DNA from: JAEZVV01 sp036652035
GTDB lineage: Bacteria > Pseudomonadota > Gammaproteobacteria > Burkholderiales > Burkholderiaceae_F
DNA length: 64,000 nt
Assembly: GCA_036652035.1 (NCBI GenBank)
Contig: JAVVWR010000002.1
Location: 1 to 64,000 of the forward strand
Direction: 5' to 3'
Below are positions 50,880 through 60,219 of the stretch, one piece after another. Within the stretch, counting starts at the first letter, position 1, and each line of letters starts with the position of its first letter. The notes under the pieces were generated by a model. It had not been told where the DNA came from. It worked only from the letters and a program-made list of their open reading frames with translations, and did no database searches. The translations under genes and the position numbers were made by a program.

Positions 50880-53800
50880 TCACCAGAGCCAGCGCCAACC
50901 GATTTCGACCCGCCCGATCTGCTGGCCGCTCGCCCAACTGCCACCGATCAAACCGTAATACCCCCCCCAATGCGTCTCACGATTGAACCCCGCCTGGACT
51001 TGCCAGGTGGTGCTCGGGCCCGCCGCTGGCAGGTAGACATTCGGCGCACTCAAAGCCAGCGCCGCGCTGTCGCCAAATTGATGGGTCACAGCGGGGCGAA
51101 GCCAGAAACGTGTCGTGTCATCCAAGGTTTTCTCGATTCTTACTCCCGCCCCGCCGTACCCGTGCCGAGTCTGTTCGTAACGACCCTTGATGCTGTCGTC
51201 GACCAGGTCCCAATCGAAGCTGGCGTAGCTTGCGTTGATCTGCGGCATCAGACGCCAACTCGGGGCAGGCTCGAACGTCTTGCCCGCCGCCAGGTGCAAA
51301 CCCCATACCGTGGCGTGGAGCGTGTTGAAATAGCTGTCTTCAGTCGACATCTTGGCGTGCTCTCGGCCGCCCAAGACAATCGCCCGACCGAACCAAGCGT
51401 TCTGCTCGAGCTGACCGTATAGCCCTGCCTGCACGCTCTCGAGGTGGATGTTGGAGGTGGCGTGAGAGGGGATGACCAAGCCCTCGCCATTGATGTCGAT
51501 CTTGGCCTGATTCCAGGCGACAAACACCCCGGCACGCCAGAATCGGTCGTTGCCCCAAGCTCCGCTGCGATCCGCCCCCAGGGTCACGGCCGTGCCTTCA
51601 CCTTTAAACGAGAAACCATACTGCGCGCCTTGCTGCAGATTGGACGCATCGAGCTTGACCCAGATATCGCGCTCAACACCTGGCACGGTGTCGAGCCGCT
51701 GCCCGAGTGACATGAGATTGCCGCGCAACACGATGTCTGAAACCGCAGGCAAGGTGCCATAGGCCGGAATTTCGGGCAGCAAGCGCGCTGGCTGCCAATC
51801 AGGCGGAGGCGGAGGCGGGGGCGGGAGAGGCGGAACCGCTGGCGACTGCAGAGCCCAACCCTGGCCGTTGCGAACAATTTCCCAGACGTAGGGGCTGCCT
51901 TGGAGCCTGACGTCATAGACGTTCTTGCGCCCCACTGGCGCGGCGGCGATAAAAGTTCCGCTCCCCGCATCGCCCGATGCCCCTGTCTCAATGAAAGGGA
52001 TGCTCTCGCCCAGCGTTCCCGCGCTGCCATCGTTCTGAAACTGGACGCGGGTTGTTCCCGCGACCGCTCCCAATAAACGCAGTGAGGTGGCACGCCCCTG
52101 CCCGGCCGATACGCTGTTGACCAGAAGACCATGGTTGGCTTCGTAATTGCCGGCCACTGTCAGCGCGGCGTAATGACCCGCAGTTCCGACAGTGAGCCAA
52201 CCGCCGTTGACCAAGTTGCCTCTGAACTCGGCACTGACTGGTACTGACAAGACCCCGGCAAGGTTTAGCGTTCCGCCCGCGGCCAAGCCCAAGTTCCCCG
52301 CCATCTGCAAAGAGCCGCCGGCGTCGACCCGCACCTGTCCCCAGTTCTGCCAGTCAAGCACGCCGCTCGGCACCGCTTGCCCCGCCTGGGCCGTCAGCGC
52401 TGCCACTGTCGTTCCGCTCAAGACGATCAGCGTGTTTTGTCCGCTGCGATCGGTCAGCGGCGAAAGCGCGGCGAGATCGCTCGCCCCGAGGCTAAGCACG
52501 TTGTCTCTGCCAGACACGGCGATGCTGCCGCGCGCGGCCCCTCCCAGAAGGGACACTTGATGGCCTTGCCCACTGACAGCCGTAGCCCCCTCCAGCGCCC
52601 CGCTCGCCAAGACCAGACTCGCCCCGGAGCCGACCAGCGAGACCGCGTTAGCCGTCCCACCCTCGATCTGGATCGCGCCACCGGTCTGAACCGTCACCCG
52701 ATTGGCCAGCCCTCCGCTGGCAAGAATCTGTCGCCCCAACTGCCGCACGGTGGTGTCATCGGCAACCCCGCCCGCCAGCACCGACTGCGTGGCCAGCGTC
52801 AGCGTGGTGTCGATGGCTCGGCCACCCGCACGGATCGTCTGCAGGCCGGCATTGACCACGCTCGTGCTGCTGGCCACGCCGCCACTGAGCACGTTCTGTT
52901 GGCCCCCGGCATTGACCGTCGTGCCATTGGCCTGTCCCGCCACCGCCTGCACGCCACCACTATTGACTTGTACGTCGAGCGCCACGCCCCCCGCCGAAAT
53001 CGTCTGAGTGCCGCCATTGAGCTGGGCCGATGTCGCCACCCCGCCCGCCAGAACCCATTGCCCACCGCCGTCGCCCACCACCGTGAGGTCGGCAGTCCCG
53101 CCAACGATTTGCGCACCGCCGCTGCCAACGACCGTGGAACTCGCGCTCGCTCCCGGGAAAACCGACTGGGTGCCACCGACAATCGTCGTGGCTATCGCCA
53201 CCCCACCAACGCCAAGAGTCTGTCGCCCTCCGCTGTTAAGCGTGGTGCCGCTCGCCCAACCGTTCACGTGTTGCGAGGCGCCGCTGTTGATCGTGGTCTG
53301 CGTTCCCACGCCGCCCGCAGTAATGGCTTGACTGCCACCGTTGAGCGTCGTGTTGTTGGCCTGCCCCCCGCTCGACACGGTCTGGCTGCCGCCATTGACG
53401 ACGCTGTCAGAGGCCACGCCCCCGGCGTAGACAAACTGACGGCCTCCCTCGACTGTGGTCCCGACCGCCACTCCCGTGACAATTTGATCGCCACTCTGCA
53501 TTACGGTCATCGTGGCCGTGCCGCCGGCCAGAATGGTCTGATTGCCGCCGGCGATAAGGCTGCCCGTCGCGCCCCCGCCGCTTGAAACCATCTGGTATCC
53601 GCCGCTGTTCACGGTCGCCGACAGACTCTCGCCACCGGCACTGACAAACTGGCGGCCACCGCTATTGATGCTCGTCGCGCTGGCTTTTCCCTCGACATTC
53701 TGGCCGCCGCCTTCGCCCAACGTGGTCGCGCTGGCGTTCCCGCCCGCCAGCACCGTCTGCGTGCCCGCCACGACGATGGTCTGCGTCGCCACGCCCCCGC

Positions 53801-55400
53801 TGCCAATGGTTTGGCGGCCCTCTGAGGCGACGCTGGTACTGACCGCCACGCCGCCGGCCAAGACTCTCTGCATGCCGCCGTCGAGTCGGGTCGCGGTGGC
53901 GATCCCGCCCGACGACAGGCGCTGGCTGCCGCCCGGATTGACCGTCGTCTCGCTGACAGCGCCTGCGACAAACTGCTCGGCACCGCGATTGACAGTCGTT
54001 GAAGTCGCCGTCCCGCCGGCGGCGATGAACTGGCTGCCGCCATTGAGCGTTGTGCGATCGGCCGTGCCGCCATTCGAGACCATCTGGCTGCCGCTGTTGA
54101 CGACATTGATGGCGGCGGTGCCGCCCCTCTCGACAAACTGGCGACCACCGTTGATGGTGTTGTCGGTCGCCACGCCAGCGACGACCTGATCGCTCCCCAC
54201 GCCAACCGTCGTGAGAGTGGCCGATGCGCCGGCCTCGACCCGCTGACCACCGCCCTCAAGCGTGCTGGCCGAAGCGACGCTACCGCTGAGAAGTTGCACC
54301 AGGCCACCGCTACTGACGGTGGTCTGGCGGCTCACACCGCCAGCGCTGACGAACTGGCGTCCGCCACTGCCAATGGTCGTTCCCGACACTTGCCCGCCTT
54401 CGACCAACTGATCGCTGCCCTGCCCCACGGAAGTCAGGGCCGCGACTCCCCCTGACTGGATCACTTGAATTCCACCGCTCAAAGTACTGTCGAACGCCTG
54501 GCCCTTACTGGATACCATCATCCGACCACCGCTCTCCACCGTGGTGCTGCTGGCCACCCCACCGCTAAACACGTATTGCCGACTCCCGGAAAGCAGCGTC
54601 GTGGTCAGGGCCGCGCCTTCGACTATTTGGTTGCTGCCGCTGCCCAGCGTGGTGAAGGTTGCGATCGCACCGGCCCCAACCTGCTGTTCGCTGTCGCGCT
54701 CAAGCGTGGTCCGTATCGCCAGCCCCCCCGCCGAAATGGTCTGGTAGCCGTACTTGACCAGCGTGTCGCTGACCCGGCCTCCAGCCGATACGTCCTGCTT
54801 GCCCCCGGAACTAATCGTGGTCGACACCGCTTGCCCTCCTTGGTTGACCACCTGATAGCTCTGATCGAGCACTAGCGTTGCCGAGGACACACCGCCTGAC
54901 TCGCTCACCTGCAGACCGCCGCTGATCACGGTTGTGCCACTGGCTGTGCCAGCGTTGTTCTGAGTGCCGCCGTTAAGCACGGTCGAAGACGCCAGTCCAC
55001 CACTTGAAACAACCTGGACACCGGTGATTTGATTGCTATCAGCCACCCCTCCCGACAGAACGGTTTGGGTACCTGTGACTAAATTTCCAATGGCGCTGCC
55101 GCCACCCGAGATAGTCTGCGTGCCGTCGATTCGCGAAGCTTTCGAGACCCCACCAGACTGGATTTCCTGCACTCCGCCGGAGTGGCTCACAAAAATATTG
55201 CTGGCGACCCCGCCATTGGCCACCACCTGGGTGCCATGGGCAACCGTCTCGCCAGAAACAGGCCCCGTCACCGGCGTGGTGAACGCCTGGGCCTGCGCCA
55301 GTGGCAACCATCCCAGCAAGAGCAGCAACAGGCGCGAGACGTGGATCGAACGCACGAAGCGACGCTGGCCGTAGCGCCGACGCTGGGCAAGAGGTGTCAT
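50880..55400 (-). CDS. AIDA-type repeat autotransporter adhesin
   Basis: A 1506-residue type Va secreted outer-membrane protein. The N-terminus is a long Arg-rich signal peptide ending near ALA-QAQ (about residue 38). A passenger of about 50 repeats of 16-20 residues (about 63-970; typical form GGxASxTTVxSGGxQxVxA) forms a predicted beta-helix of the AIDA-I/TibA kind. A non-repeat region follows (about 970-1190), then a proline-rich linker (about 1190-1205) and a 12-strand beta-barrel ending in WRWLW. The start ATG 55400 overlaps the stop of the heptosyltransferase gene by two bases (CATGA), so the pair is translationally coupled. Ser in the loops is the expected heptosylation site. Binding target is unknown. 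Confidence 0.93.
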   Translation of the reverse strand: MTPLAQRRRYGQRRFVRSIHVSRLLLLLLGWLPLAQAQAFTTPVTGPVSGETVAHGTQVVANGGVASNIFVSHSGGVQEIQSGGVSKASRIDGTQTISGGGSAIGNLVTGTQTVLSGGVADSNQITGVQVVSSGGLASSTVLNGGTQNNAGTASGTTVISGGLQVSESGGVSSATLVLDQSYQVVNQGGQAVSTTISSGGKQDVSAGGRVSDTLVKYGYQTISAGGLAIRTTLERDSEQQVGAGAIATFTTLGSGSNQIVEGAALTTTLLSGSRQYVFSGGVASSTTVESGGRMMVSSKGQAFDSTLSGGIQVIQSGGVAALTSVGQGSDQLVEGGQVSGTTIGSGGRQFVSAGGVSRQTTVSSGGLVQLLSGSVASASTLEGGGQRVEAGASATLTTVGVGSDQVVAGVATDNTINGGRQFVERGGTAAINVVNSGSQMVSNGGTADRTTLNGGSQFIAAGGTATSTTVNRGAEQFVAGAVSETTVNPGGSQRLSSGGIATATRLDGGMQRVLAGGVAVSTSVASEGRQTIGSGGVATQTIVVAGTQTVLAGGNASATTLGEGGGQNVEGKASATSINSGGRQFVSAGGESLSATVNSGGYQMVSSGGGATGSLIAGGNQTILAGGTATMTVMQSGDQIVTGVAVGTTVEGGRQFVYAGGVASDSVVNGGSQTVSSGGQANNTTLNGGSQAITAGGVGTQTTINSGASQHVNGWASGTTLNSGGRQTLGVGGVAIATTIVGGTQSVFPGASASSTVVGSGGAQIVGGTADLTVVGDGGGQWVLAGGVATSAQLNGGTQTISAGGVALDVQVNSGGVQAVAGQANGTTVNAGGQQNVLSGGVASSTSVVNAGLQTIRAGGRAIDTTLTLATQSVLAGGVADDTTVRQLGRQILASGGLANRVTVQTGGAIQIEGGTANAVSLVGSGASLVLASGALEGATAVSGQGHQVSLLGGAARGSIAVSGRDNVLSLGASDLAALSPLTDRSGQNTLIVLSGTTVAALTAQAGQAVPSGVLDWQNWGQVRVDAGGSLQMAGNLGLAAGGTLNLAGVLSVPVSAEFRGNLVNGGWLTVGTAGHYAALTVAGNYEANHGLLVNSVSAGQGRATSLRLLGAVAGTTRVQFQNDGSAGTLGESIPFIETGASGDAGSGTFIAAAPVGRKNVYDVRLQGSPYVWEIVRNGQGWALQSPAVPPLPPPPPPPPDWQPARLLPEIPAYGTLPAVSDIVLRGNLMSLGQRLDTVPGVERDIWVKLDASNLQQGAQYGFSFKGEGTAVTLGADRSGAWGNDRFWRAGVFVAWNQAKIDINGEGLVIPSHATSNIHLESVQAGLYGQLEQNAWFGRAIVLGGREHAKMSTEDSYFNTLHATVWGLHLAAGKTFEPAPSWRLMPQINASYASFDWDLVDDSIKGRYEQTRHGYGGAGVRIEKTLDDTTRFWLRPAVTHQFGDSAALALSAPNVYLPAAGPSTTWQVQAGFNRETHWGGYYGLIGGSWASGQQIGRVEIGWRWLW
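52490..55214 (-). repeat. tandem 48-60 bp coding repeats of the adhesin passenger
   Basis: About 50 degenerate units encode the strand-loop-strand repeats. Above this, a four-unit order is visible in the middle: one shortened unit that lacks the leading GG, often ending GGRQFVxA, followed by three full units, the last ending in QxVxG. Shortened units recur at about units 12, 16, 20, 24, 29, 33 and 37, a period of about 72 residues (about 215 bp). Confidence 0.85.
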
Positions 55401-56656
55401 GGTGCTAGCCCTTCGGCAGCCGTATGACTGCGCGGTGGAATACGTCCCAGGATGGCGGTCACCTGCTGCGGGGTGATCAGCCGAGTGCACTCGAACTGAC
55501 GCGGCGTGCCCTGGTGACGCGGACACCAGAAAAAATCCGCGTGATCGAATTGATGACGCGGATCGTTCCAGCAGCTATTGCAGGTGTGGTGATTGAAGAT
55601 TCGATACGGCGTGAAGAATTCATTAATCGGATGGGTAAATCCGCTGATCAAACTCACGGGGGTTCCGACTGACCACGCCAGCCACGCCAGTCCGCTGGAG
55701 AGCCCGACAAAGAATTCGGCGTGCTTGAGCAGCCGCGCGCGCTCAGCCAAGGGCCAGTCACCGGTGAAATCTTCGGCGCCGTGCGGCAAGGTGGTCCAGG
55801 TCAGCCCGGCGCCGTGACAGGCTTTCTGGTCGATGCATAAAACCCGCAAACCCCTTGCCTTGAGAAATCGGACTACCTCGATCCAGCCGGTCGGATGATT
55901 CCAGTATTTGCACTGGGTTGAGCTCTGCACCGCGATGCAGACGTAGCGCTCGGGAATCGGACGGCTCTCATCCGCCAGATCGATCCGCGCCGGCGCCTCG
56001 GTTGGATCGACCCCAAGAATGTGACCCGCGGTGCGATGCAGACCGACCAGGCGGAAATCTCCCGGCTGGAAGTGCCGCTCTTCGTCGCCAAAAAAAAGGC
56101 CGAGGTAATACGTGGCGTAGTAGTCGGACGCCTTGACCTGCTCCGGCGTGACAAAGCGAATCGTTGGATAGGTGCCGGCAAACAGAGGAATCAGATTGCC
56201 AGCCATCGAGCAGGTCAGCCGGCAAGCATGCCGATCGGCAAACCGCGCCGCGTAAGGAAACCAGCCCAGAACATCACCCAGAGTTCCGACCGGAAACTGG
56301 ATCAGAACCGGCTGCCCCGCAAGATTCAAGCCGTGATCCAGCACCTTTTCCTGCCCGTGCCAGACCTCGACCCGAAAGGGCACAAAATACTTCTTGCTGC
56401 TGGTGACATAGCCCGCGCCAATGCCGGTTTCAAACAGCGTGTTGTGGGTCTCGGTATCGGACAAGCGCACGCGCCACTCCCCCTCAGGCAGACTGACGCG
56501 AGCCCCCTCGTTGAAATCGAAGCAGATACCGCAAGGTCCACTTTGTGTTGGCTGCGGTGCGGGCGGGATGAAACAGGAAAAGCCCGATGTTGGAGCTGAG
56601 GTAACACACGCGTGCTCGGCCTGTGCCGCATCAATCTCTGCCATTTCCCACGCCAT
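55397..56656 (-). CDS. autotransporter strand-loop-strand O-heptosyltransferase (TibC/Aah-type)
   Basis: A cytoplasmic BAHT-family glycosyltransferase of 419 residues that would attach ADP-heptose-derived sugar to serines of the adhesin before export. Family marks: VLIQFPVGTLGDVLGWFPYAARFA (split over about 123-146), VCIAVQSSTQCKYWNHPTGW (about 245-264), GLSSGLAWLAWSVGTPVSLISGFTHP (about 323-348), and four cysteines near 359, 362, 378 and 390 (CNSC, then single C residues) like the iron-finger of TibC. The start is ATG 56656 (AAGG six bases upstream); a TTG at 56680 has no ribosome site. The order heptosyltransferase-adhesin matches tibC-tibA and aah-aidA. Confidence 0.93.
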   Translation of the reverse strand: MAWEMAEIDAAQAEHACVTSAPTSGFSCFIPPAPQPTQSGPCGICFDFNEGARVSLPEGEWRVRLSDTETHNTLFETGIGAGYVTSSKKYFVPFRVEVWHGQEKVLDHGLNLAGQPVLIQFPVGTLGDVLGWFPYAARFADRHACRLTCSMAGNLIPLFAGTYPTIRFVTPEQVKASDYYATYYLGLFFGDEERHFQPGDFRLVGLHRTAGHILGVDPTEAPARIDLADESRPIPERYVCIAVQSSTQCKYWNHPTGWIEVVRFLKARGLRVLCIDQKACHGAGLTWTTLPHGAEDFTGDWPLAERARLLKHAEFFVGLSSGLAWLAWSVGTPVSLISGFTHPINEFFTPYRIFNHHTCNSCWNDPRHQFDHADFFWCPRHQGTPRQFECTRLITPQQVTAILGRIPPRSHTAAEGLAP

Positions 56657-56813
56657 AGTCGCCTTGAATTCCCGGTTCAAACCACACGCAAACCCGAGTT
56701 CGAGCTTAGGTTGAGACTTACAGGCAGAAAGCGGGTTCAGCTCCGTTTTGGGGCAAGGTCCCCAACGATCTTGGCGTAATCAGAGCGGGCTGCACGATCG
56801 AGCTCCGATAAAG

Positions 56814-56838
56814 AAAAAGCCCCGACAGCGCGGGGCTT
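56814..56838 (-). terminator. terminator after the TRAP binding-protein gene
   Basis: AAGCCCCG (56817-56824), six-base loop and CGGGGCTT (56831-56838), with T residues following on the minus strand, 18 bases after the stop at 56857. Confidence 0.8.
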
Positions 56839-56856
56839 TCATGACGGCAAGCGTTC

Positions 56857-57978
56857 TTATTTTTTAGCCGCCGGTGCCGACGCGACCGTGCGCAGGGTCG
56901 ATGCCATGAAATTGTCAAAGCCTTGCTCGGCCACACCAAACCAGCGGATCTGGTCGTCGCGGAACGCCTTCCAGGGGCCGTAGACCTTGGCGAACTTGGG
57001 GTTCTTGGCGGCGGTCTCTTCGTAGACCTCGTTGGCCGCCTTCCACGCCGCCTCGAGCACCGGGCGTGGCCATTGACGCAACTGCACGCCGCTGGCGATC
57101 AAGCGGCGCAGAGCGCCGGGGTTCTTGGCGTCGTACTTGGCCAGCATGATGACGTTGGCATAGGCGCAGGCGGCCTCGAGAATTGCTTGGTACTCCTTGG
57201 GCAGCTTGGCGTAAGCGGCTTGGTTGACGAAGAGGTCGAGTTCGGGGCCGCCCTCCCAGAAGCCGGGGGTGTAGTAGTACTTGGCGACCTTGCCCAGGCC
57301 CAACTTTTCGTCGTCGTAGGGGCCAACCCACTCGGCCGCGTCGATCGTGCCCTTCTCCAGCGAAGGGTAGATATCGCCGCCGGCGATCTGCTGCGGCACC
57401 ACGCCAAGCTTGGTCAGCACCGTGCCGGCAAAGCCGCCGATGCGCATCTTCAAGCCTTTCATGTCGGCAACGGTCTTGATCTCCTTGCGGAAGAAGCCCC
57501 CCATCTGCGCGCCAGTGTTGCCCGCTGGAAAAGCAATGATGTTGTAGTCCTTGAAGAACTCGGCCATCAATTGCTTGCCGCCGCCCTCGTACATCCAGGC
57601 GTTCTGCTGACGCGCGTTCATGCCAAAGGGCACGGCGCAGGCAAACGCAAAAGTCGGGTCCTTGCCGAAGTAGTAGTAGGGCGCGGTGTGTGCGCACTCG
57701 ACCGTGCCGTTCTGCACCGCGTCAAGCGCTTGCAGACCGGGAACGATTTCACCGGCGGCAAACACCTGAATCTGAAACTTGCCATTGGTGGCGGTAGCAA
57801 CCGTCTTGGCAATCACGTCGGCCGCACCGAAGATCGTGTCGAGGCTCTTGGGAAAGCTCGAAGTCAGGCGCCACTTCACCTCGGGACCGCTTTGTGCCAG
57901 CGCCGGAGTGGCCAGGGTTGCGGCGGCAAGCCCGGCACCGGCCGTGCCGGCGTTCTTCAGGAAGCTACGACGTTGCAT
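56857..57978 (-). CDS. TRAP transporter substrate-binding protein (TakP-like)
   Basis: A 373-residue periplasmic binding protein with a Tat-like or Sec signal (MQRRSFLKNAGTAGAG, cleavage near ALA-Q). It belongs to the DctP family, 2-oxoacid (TakP) type: KWRLTSSFPKSLDTIFGAADV (split over about 36-56), VQNGTVECAHTAPYYYFGKDP (split over about 88-108), the anion-binding MRIGGFAGTVLTKLG (about 179-193), and IDAAEWVGPYDDEKLG (about 214-229). Its kind matches the Q and M subunits at 45909-48289, 8.6 kb away on the opposite strand, with no other TRAP gene near. It has its own terminator. Pyruvate, 2-oxobutyrate or similar are possible substrates by similarity. Confidence 0.9.
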   Translation of the reverse strand: MQRRSFLKNAGTAGAGLAAATLATPALAQSGPEVKWRLTSSFPKSLDTIFGAADVIAKTVATATNGKFQIQVFAAGEIVPGLQALDAVQNGTVECAHTAPYYYFGKDPTFAFACAVPFGMNARQQNAWMYEGGGKQLMAEFFKDYNIIAFPAGNTGAQMGGFFRKEIKTVADMKGLKMRIGGFAGTVLTKLGVVPQQIAGGDIYPSLEKGTIDAAEWVGPYDDEKLGLGKVAKYYYTPGFWEGGPELDLFVNQAAYAKLPKEYQAILEAACAYANVIMLAKYDAKNPGALRRLIASGVQLRQWPRPVLEAAWKAANEVYEETAAKNPKFAKVYGPWKAFRDDQIRWFGVAEQGFDNFMASTLRTVASAPAAKK

Positions 57979-58179
57979 GAATCTGTCTCCACTTTGCGTG
58001 AGGTATTGGACGGGCGCCGTCGGACAAGAGCGGATCACGGACGCCCTGGCTCCGCTGAAAAAGATTCTATCCTCGGGAAATCACCAACCAACGCAAAGCC
58101 ATTCCATTTCTGCGCAACATTGGCGCGATTCGCACACCTGCGCACCAAACCGCCGATCGAGCCCCTTTTTTTGCGTAAA

Positions 58180-58208
58180 AAAAAGGCGCGTATTGAACGC
58201 GCCTTTTT
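58180..58208 (-). terminator. bidirectional terminator after pmbA
   Basis: AAAAAGGCGCGT (58180-58191), loop ATTGA and ACGCGCCTTTTT (58197-58208) form a perfect 12-bp stem with A/T runs at both ends, 40 bases after the pmbA stop. Confidence 0.9.
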
Positions 58209-58247
58209 CACTTCCCCGAATTCGCCCAGGCCAAGCCCGGATTTCGT

Positions 58248-59597
58248 TCAACTTCCGCCGACGGTCATGCCTTCGACAATCACCGAGCCCGTGATCTTCG
58301 AACCGCGCTTGATCGTGTCAGCCCCCACCGCGGCGATATTCATGAACATCTCTTTCAGGTTGCCGGCAATCGTGATCTCTTCGACCGGGTAGGCGATCTC
58401 GCCGTTCTCGACCCAGAAACCGGTCACGCCGCGCGAGTAATCGCCCGTGACGTAATTGACGCCCTGACCGATCAGCTCGGTCACGAGCAAGCCGGTGCCA
58501 AGCTTGGCCAGCATGGCGCGGAAATCGTCTTGCGCTTGCGTCAGCTTGGAGCGCAGTTCGAGGTTGTACGAACCGCCGGCATTACCGGTGCTCTTCATGC
58601 CGAGCTTGCGCGCCGAGTAGGTCGAGAGGAAATAGCCCTGCAAGACGCCATCGGCGACCACGTCGCGCTCGTGGCCGCGAACGCCTTCCTCGTCGAAGGG
58701 GCTCGAGCCGCCAGCGCGCGCCACGTAAGGATCTTCGTGAATACTCAAGTGATCGGCAAAGATCGGCTTGCCCAGCGCGTCGACCAGGAACGAGGCCTTG
58801 CGATAGAGCGAACCGCCGCTCGCGGCCTGGGTGAAATTGCCGATCAGACCGCAAGCCAAGGGCGCTTCAAACAGGACAGGGCACTGGCGAGTGCCGAGCT
58901 GGCGTGCCGACAAGCGAGCCAGTGCGCGGCGCGCGGCGTAATCGCCAATCGCCTCGGGCGAGGCGAGTTCGGCCGGCACGCGCGAGCTCGAATACCAGTC
59001 GTCGCGCTGCATGCCGCGGCGGTCGCGGGCGATCGGACTGACCGAAATCGAGTGGCGCGAATAGGGGTAGCCGGCGGCAAAACCGCGGCTGTTGGCCAGA
59101 ACAAAGTGACCTGAGCTGGTGTAGACGTTGGCGCCTTCGGAGTTGACGATTTTCTTGCTCACGCCCCAAGCCGCGGCTTCGGCGCGGCTGGCGATGTCGA
59201 TCGCCGTATCGGCATCGATCGCCCAGGGATGAAAAAGGTCGAGATCGCGCGGCGCGGTCTCAAGCGTGTCAGCGTCGGGCAGACCGGCCGCTTCGTCCTC
59301 GGCGGTAAAGCGCGCGATATTCCACGCCGCCGCCACCGATTCGCGCACCGCCTGCTCGGAGAAGTCCGAGGTCGAGGCATGGCCGCGGCGCTGGCCGATG
59401 TACACGGTCACGCCCAGGCCCTTGTCGCGGGTGTGCTCAATGGTCTCGACGTCCTTCTTGCGCACCGTGACCGACAGCCCGGTGGATTCACTGACCTCGG
59501 CGACGGCGTCGGTGGCGCCCAGCGCGCGCGCGTGAGCCAGGGCTTGTTGCGCCAATTCGTGCAGGCGCTGATCGGAGACGGCAAAGAGTGAGCTCAT
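58248..59597 (-). CDS. pmbA: metalloprotease PmbA (TldE)
   Basis: Partner of TldD in a heterodimeric cytoplasmic protease that processes peptides such as microcin B17 and degrades unfolded peptides. The 449 residues show the PmbA pattern: RKKDVETIEHTRDKGLGVTVYIGQRRGHASTSDFS (split over about 46-80), the RVPAELASPEAIGDYAARRAL region, STGNAGGSYNLEL (about 338-350) and VTGDYSRGVTGFWVENGEI (about 387-405). No HExxxH is present, as expected for PmbA, because the metal site is in TldD. It is divergent from yjgA with 43 bases between starts. tldD is not in the window. Confidence 0.94.
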   Translation of the reverse strand: MSSLFAVSDQRLHELAQQALAHARALGATDAVAEVSESTGLSVTVRKKDVETIEHTRDKGLGVTVYIGQRRGHASTSDFSEQAVRESVAAAWNIARFTAEDEAAGLPDADTLETAPRDLDLFHPWAIDADTAIDIASRAEAAAWGVSKKIVNSEGANVYTSSGHFVLANSRGFAAGYPYSRHSISVSPIARDRRGMQRDDWYSSSRVPAELASPEAIGDYAARRALARLSARQLGTRQCPVLFEAPLACGLIGNFTQAASGGSLYRKASFLVDALGKPIFADHLSIHEDPYVARAGGSSPFDEEGVRGHERDVVADGVLQGYFLSTYSARKLGMKSTGNAGGSYNLELRSKLTQAQDDFRAMLAKLGTGLLVTELIGQGVNYVTGDYSRGVTGFWVENGEIAYPVEEITIAGNLKEMFMNIAAVGADTIKRGSKITGSVIVEGMTVGGS

Positions 59598-59640
59598 GCG
59601 GGGTCGGTACTCGCTAAGGTGGCCAAGTATCATACCGGCC

Positions 59641-60219
59641 ATGATGGATCCCACCGACAAGCAAACCGACGACGGCGACGACGACATTCCCCAGTGGCGT
59701 GGTCCGAGCAAAAGCCAGCGCAAACGCGATATGCACGCGCTGCAAGACCTCGGCCGCCAGCTCTCCGAGCTGCGCCCGGACCAGCTCGCCAAGATTGACC
59801 TGCCCGACGACTTGCGCGCGACGCTGCTTGAAACCAAGCGGATCAAGGCACACGAGGCGCGCCGCCGCCACCTTCAGCTGATCGGCAAGCAGATGCGCGT
59901 GCTCGACGCCGACGCCGTGCGCGCCGCGCTCGGCCGCGCCAGCGGCGACAGCAAGGCCGCGGTCCTGGTGATGCACCGGGCCGAAGCGATCCGCAACCGC
60001 CTGCTCGAAGACGACGCCGCGCTGACCGACTTCGTTGCGCAGTTTCCCGCCACCGACGTCAAAGAGCTGCGCACCCTGATCCGCAGCGCCCGCCGCGAAC
60101 GCGATGCAGCCAAACCGCCCAAGACCTCGCGCGAGATCTACCGTTTCGTGCATGCGTTGCTGGCCCCGCCCGAGTCGCTGCTCAAGAAAGACGATGAAGA
60201 CCAAGACGATGAAGGCTGA
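59641..60219 (+). CDS. yjgA: YjgA (DUF615) ribosome-associated protein
   Basis: A 192-residue, highly charged, helical cytoplasmic protein of the DUF615 family. E. coli YjgA associates with the large ribosomal subunit during assembly. Family blocks: PSKSQRKRDMHALQDLGRQL (about 22-41), LSELRPDQLAKIDLPDDLR and ARRRHLQLIGKQMR (about 73-86). In many proteobacteria it is next to pmbA and divergent from it, as here. The 3' end overlaps the mogA start. Confidence 0.92.
   Translation: MMDPTDKQTDDGDDDIPQWRGPSKSQRKRDMHALQDLGRQLSELRPDQLAKIDLPDDLRATLLETKRIKAHEARRRHLQLIGKQMRVLDADAVRAALGRASGDSKAAVLVMHRAEAIRNRLLEDDAALTDFVAQFPATDVKELRTLIRSARRERDAAKPPKTSREIYRFVHALLAPPESLLKKDDEDQDDEG

Noticed and set aside
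52490..55214. CRISPR-like repeat array
   Set aside because: The repeats are degenerate, have no uniform spacers and encode the adhesin beta-helix in frame.
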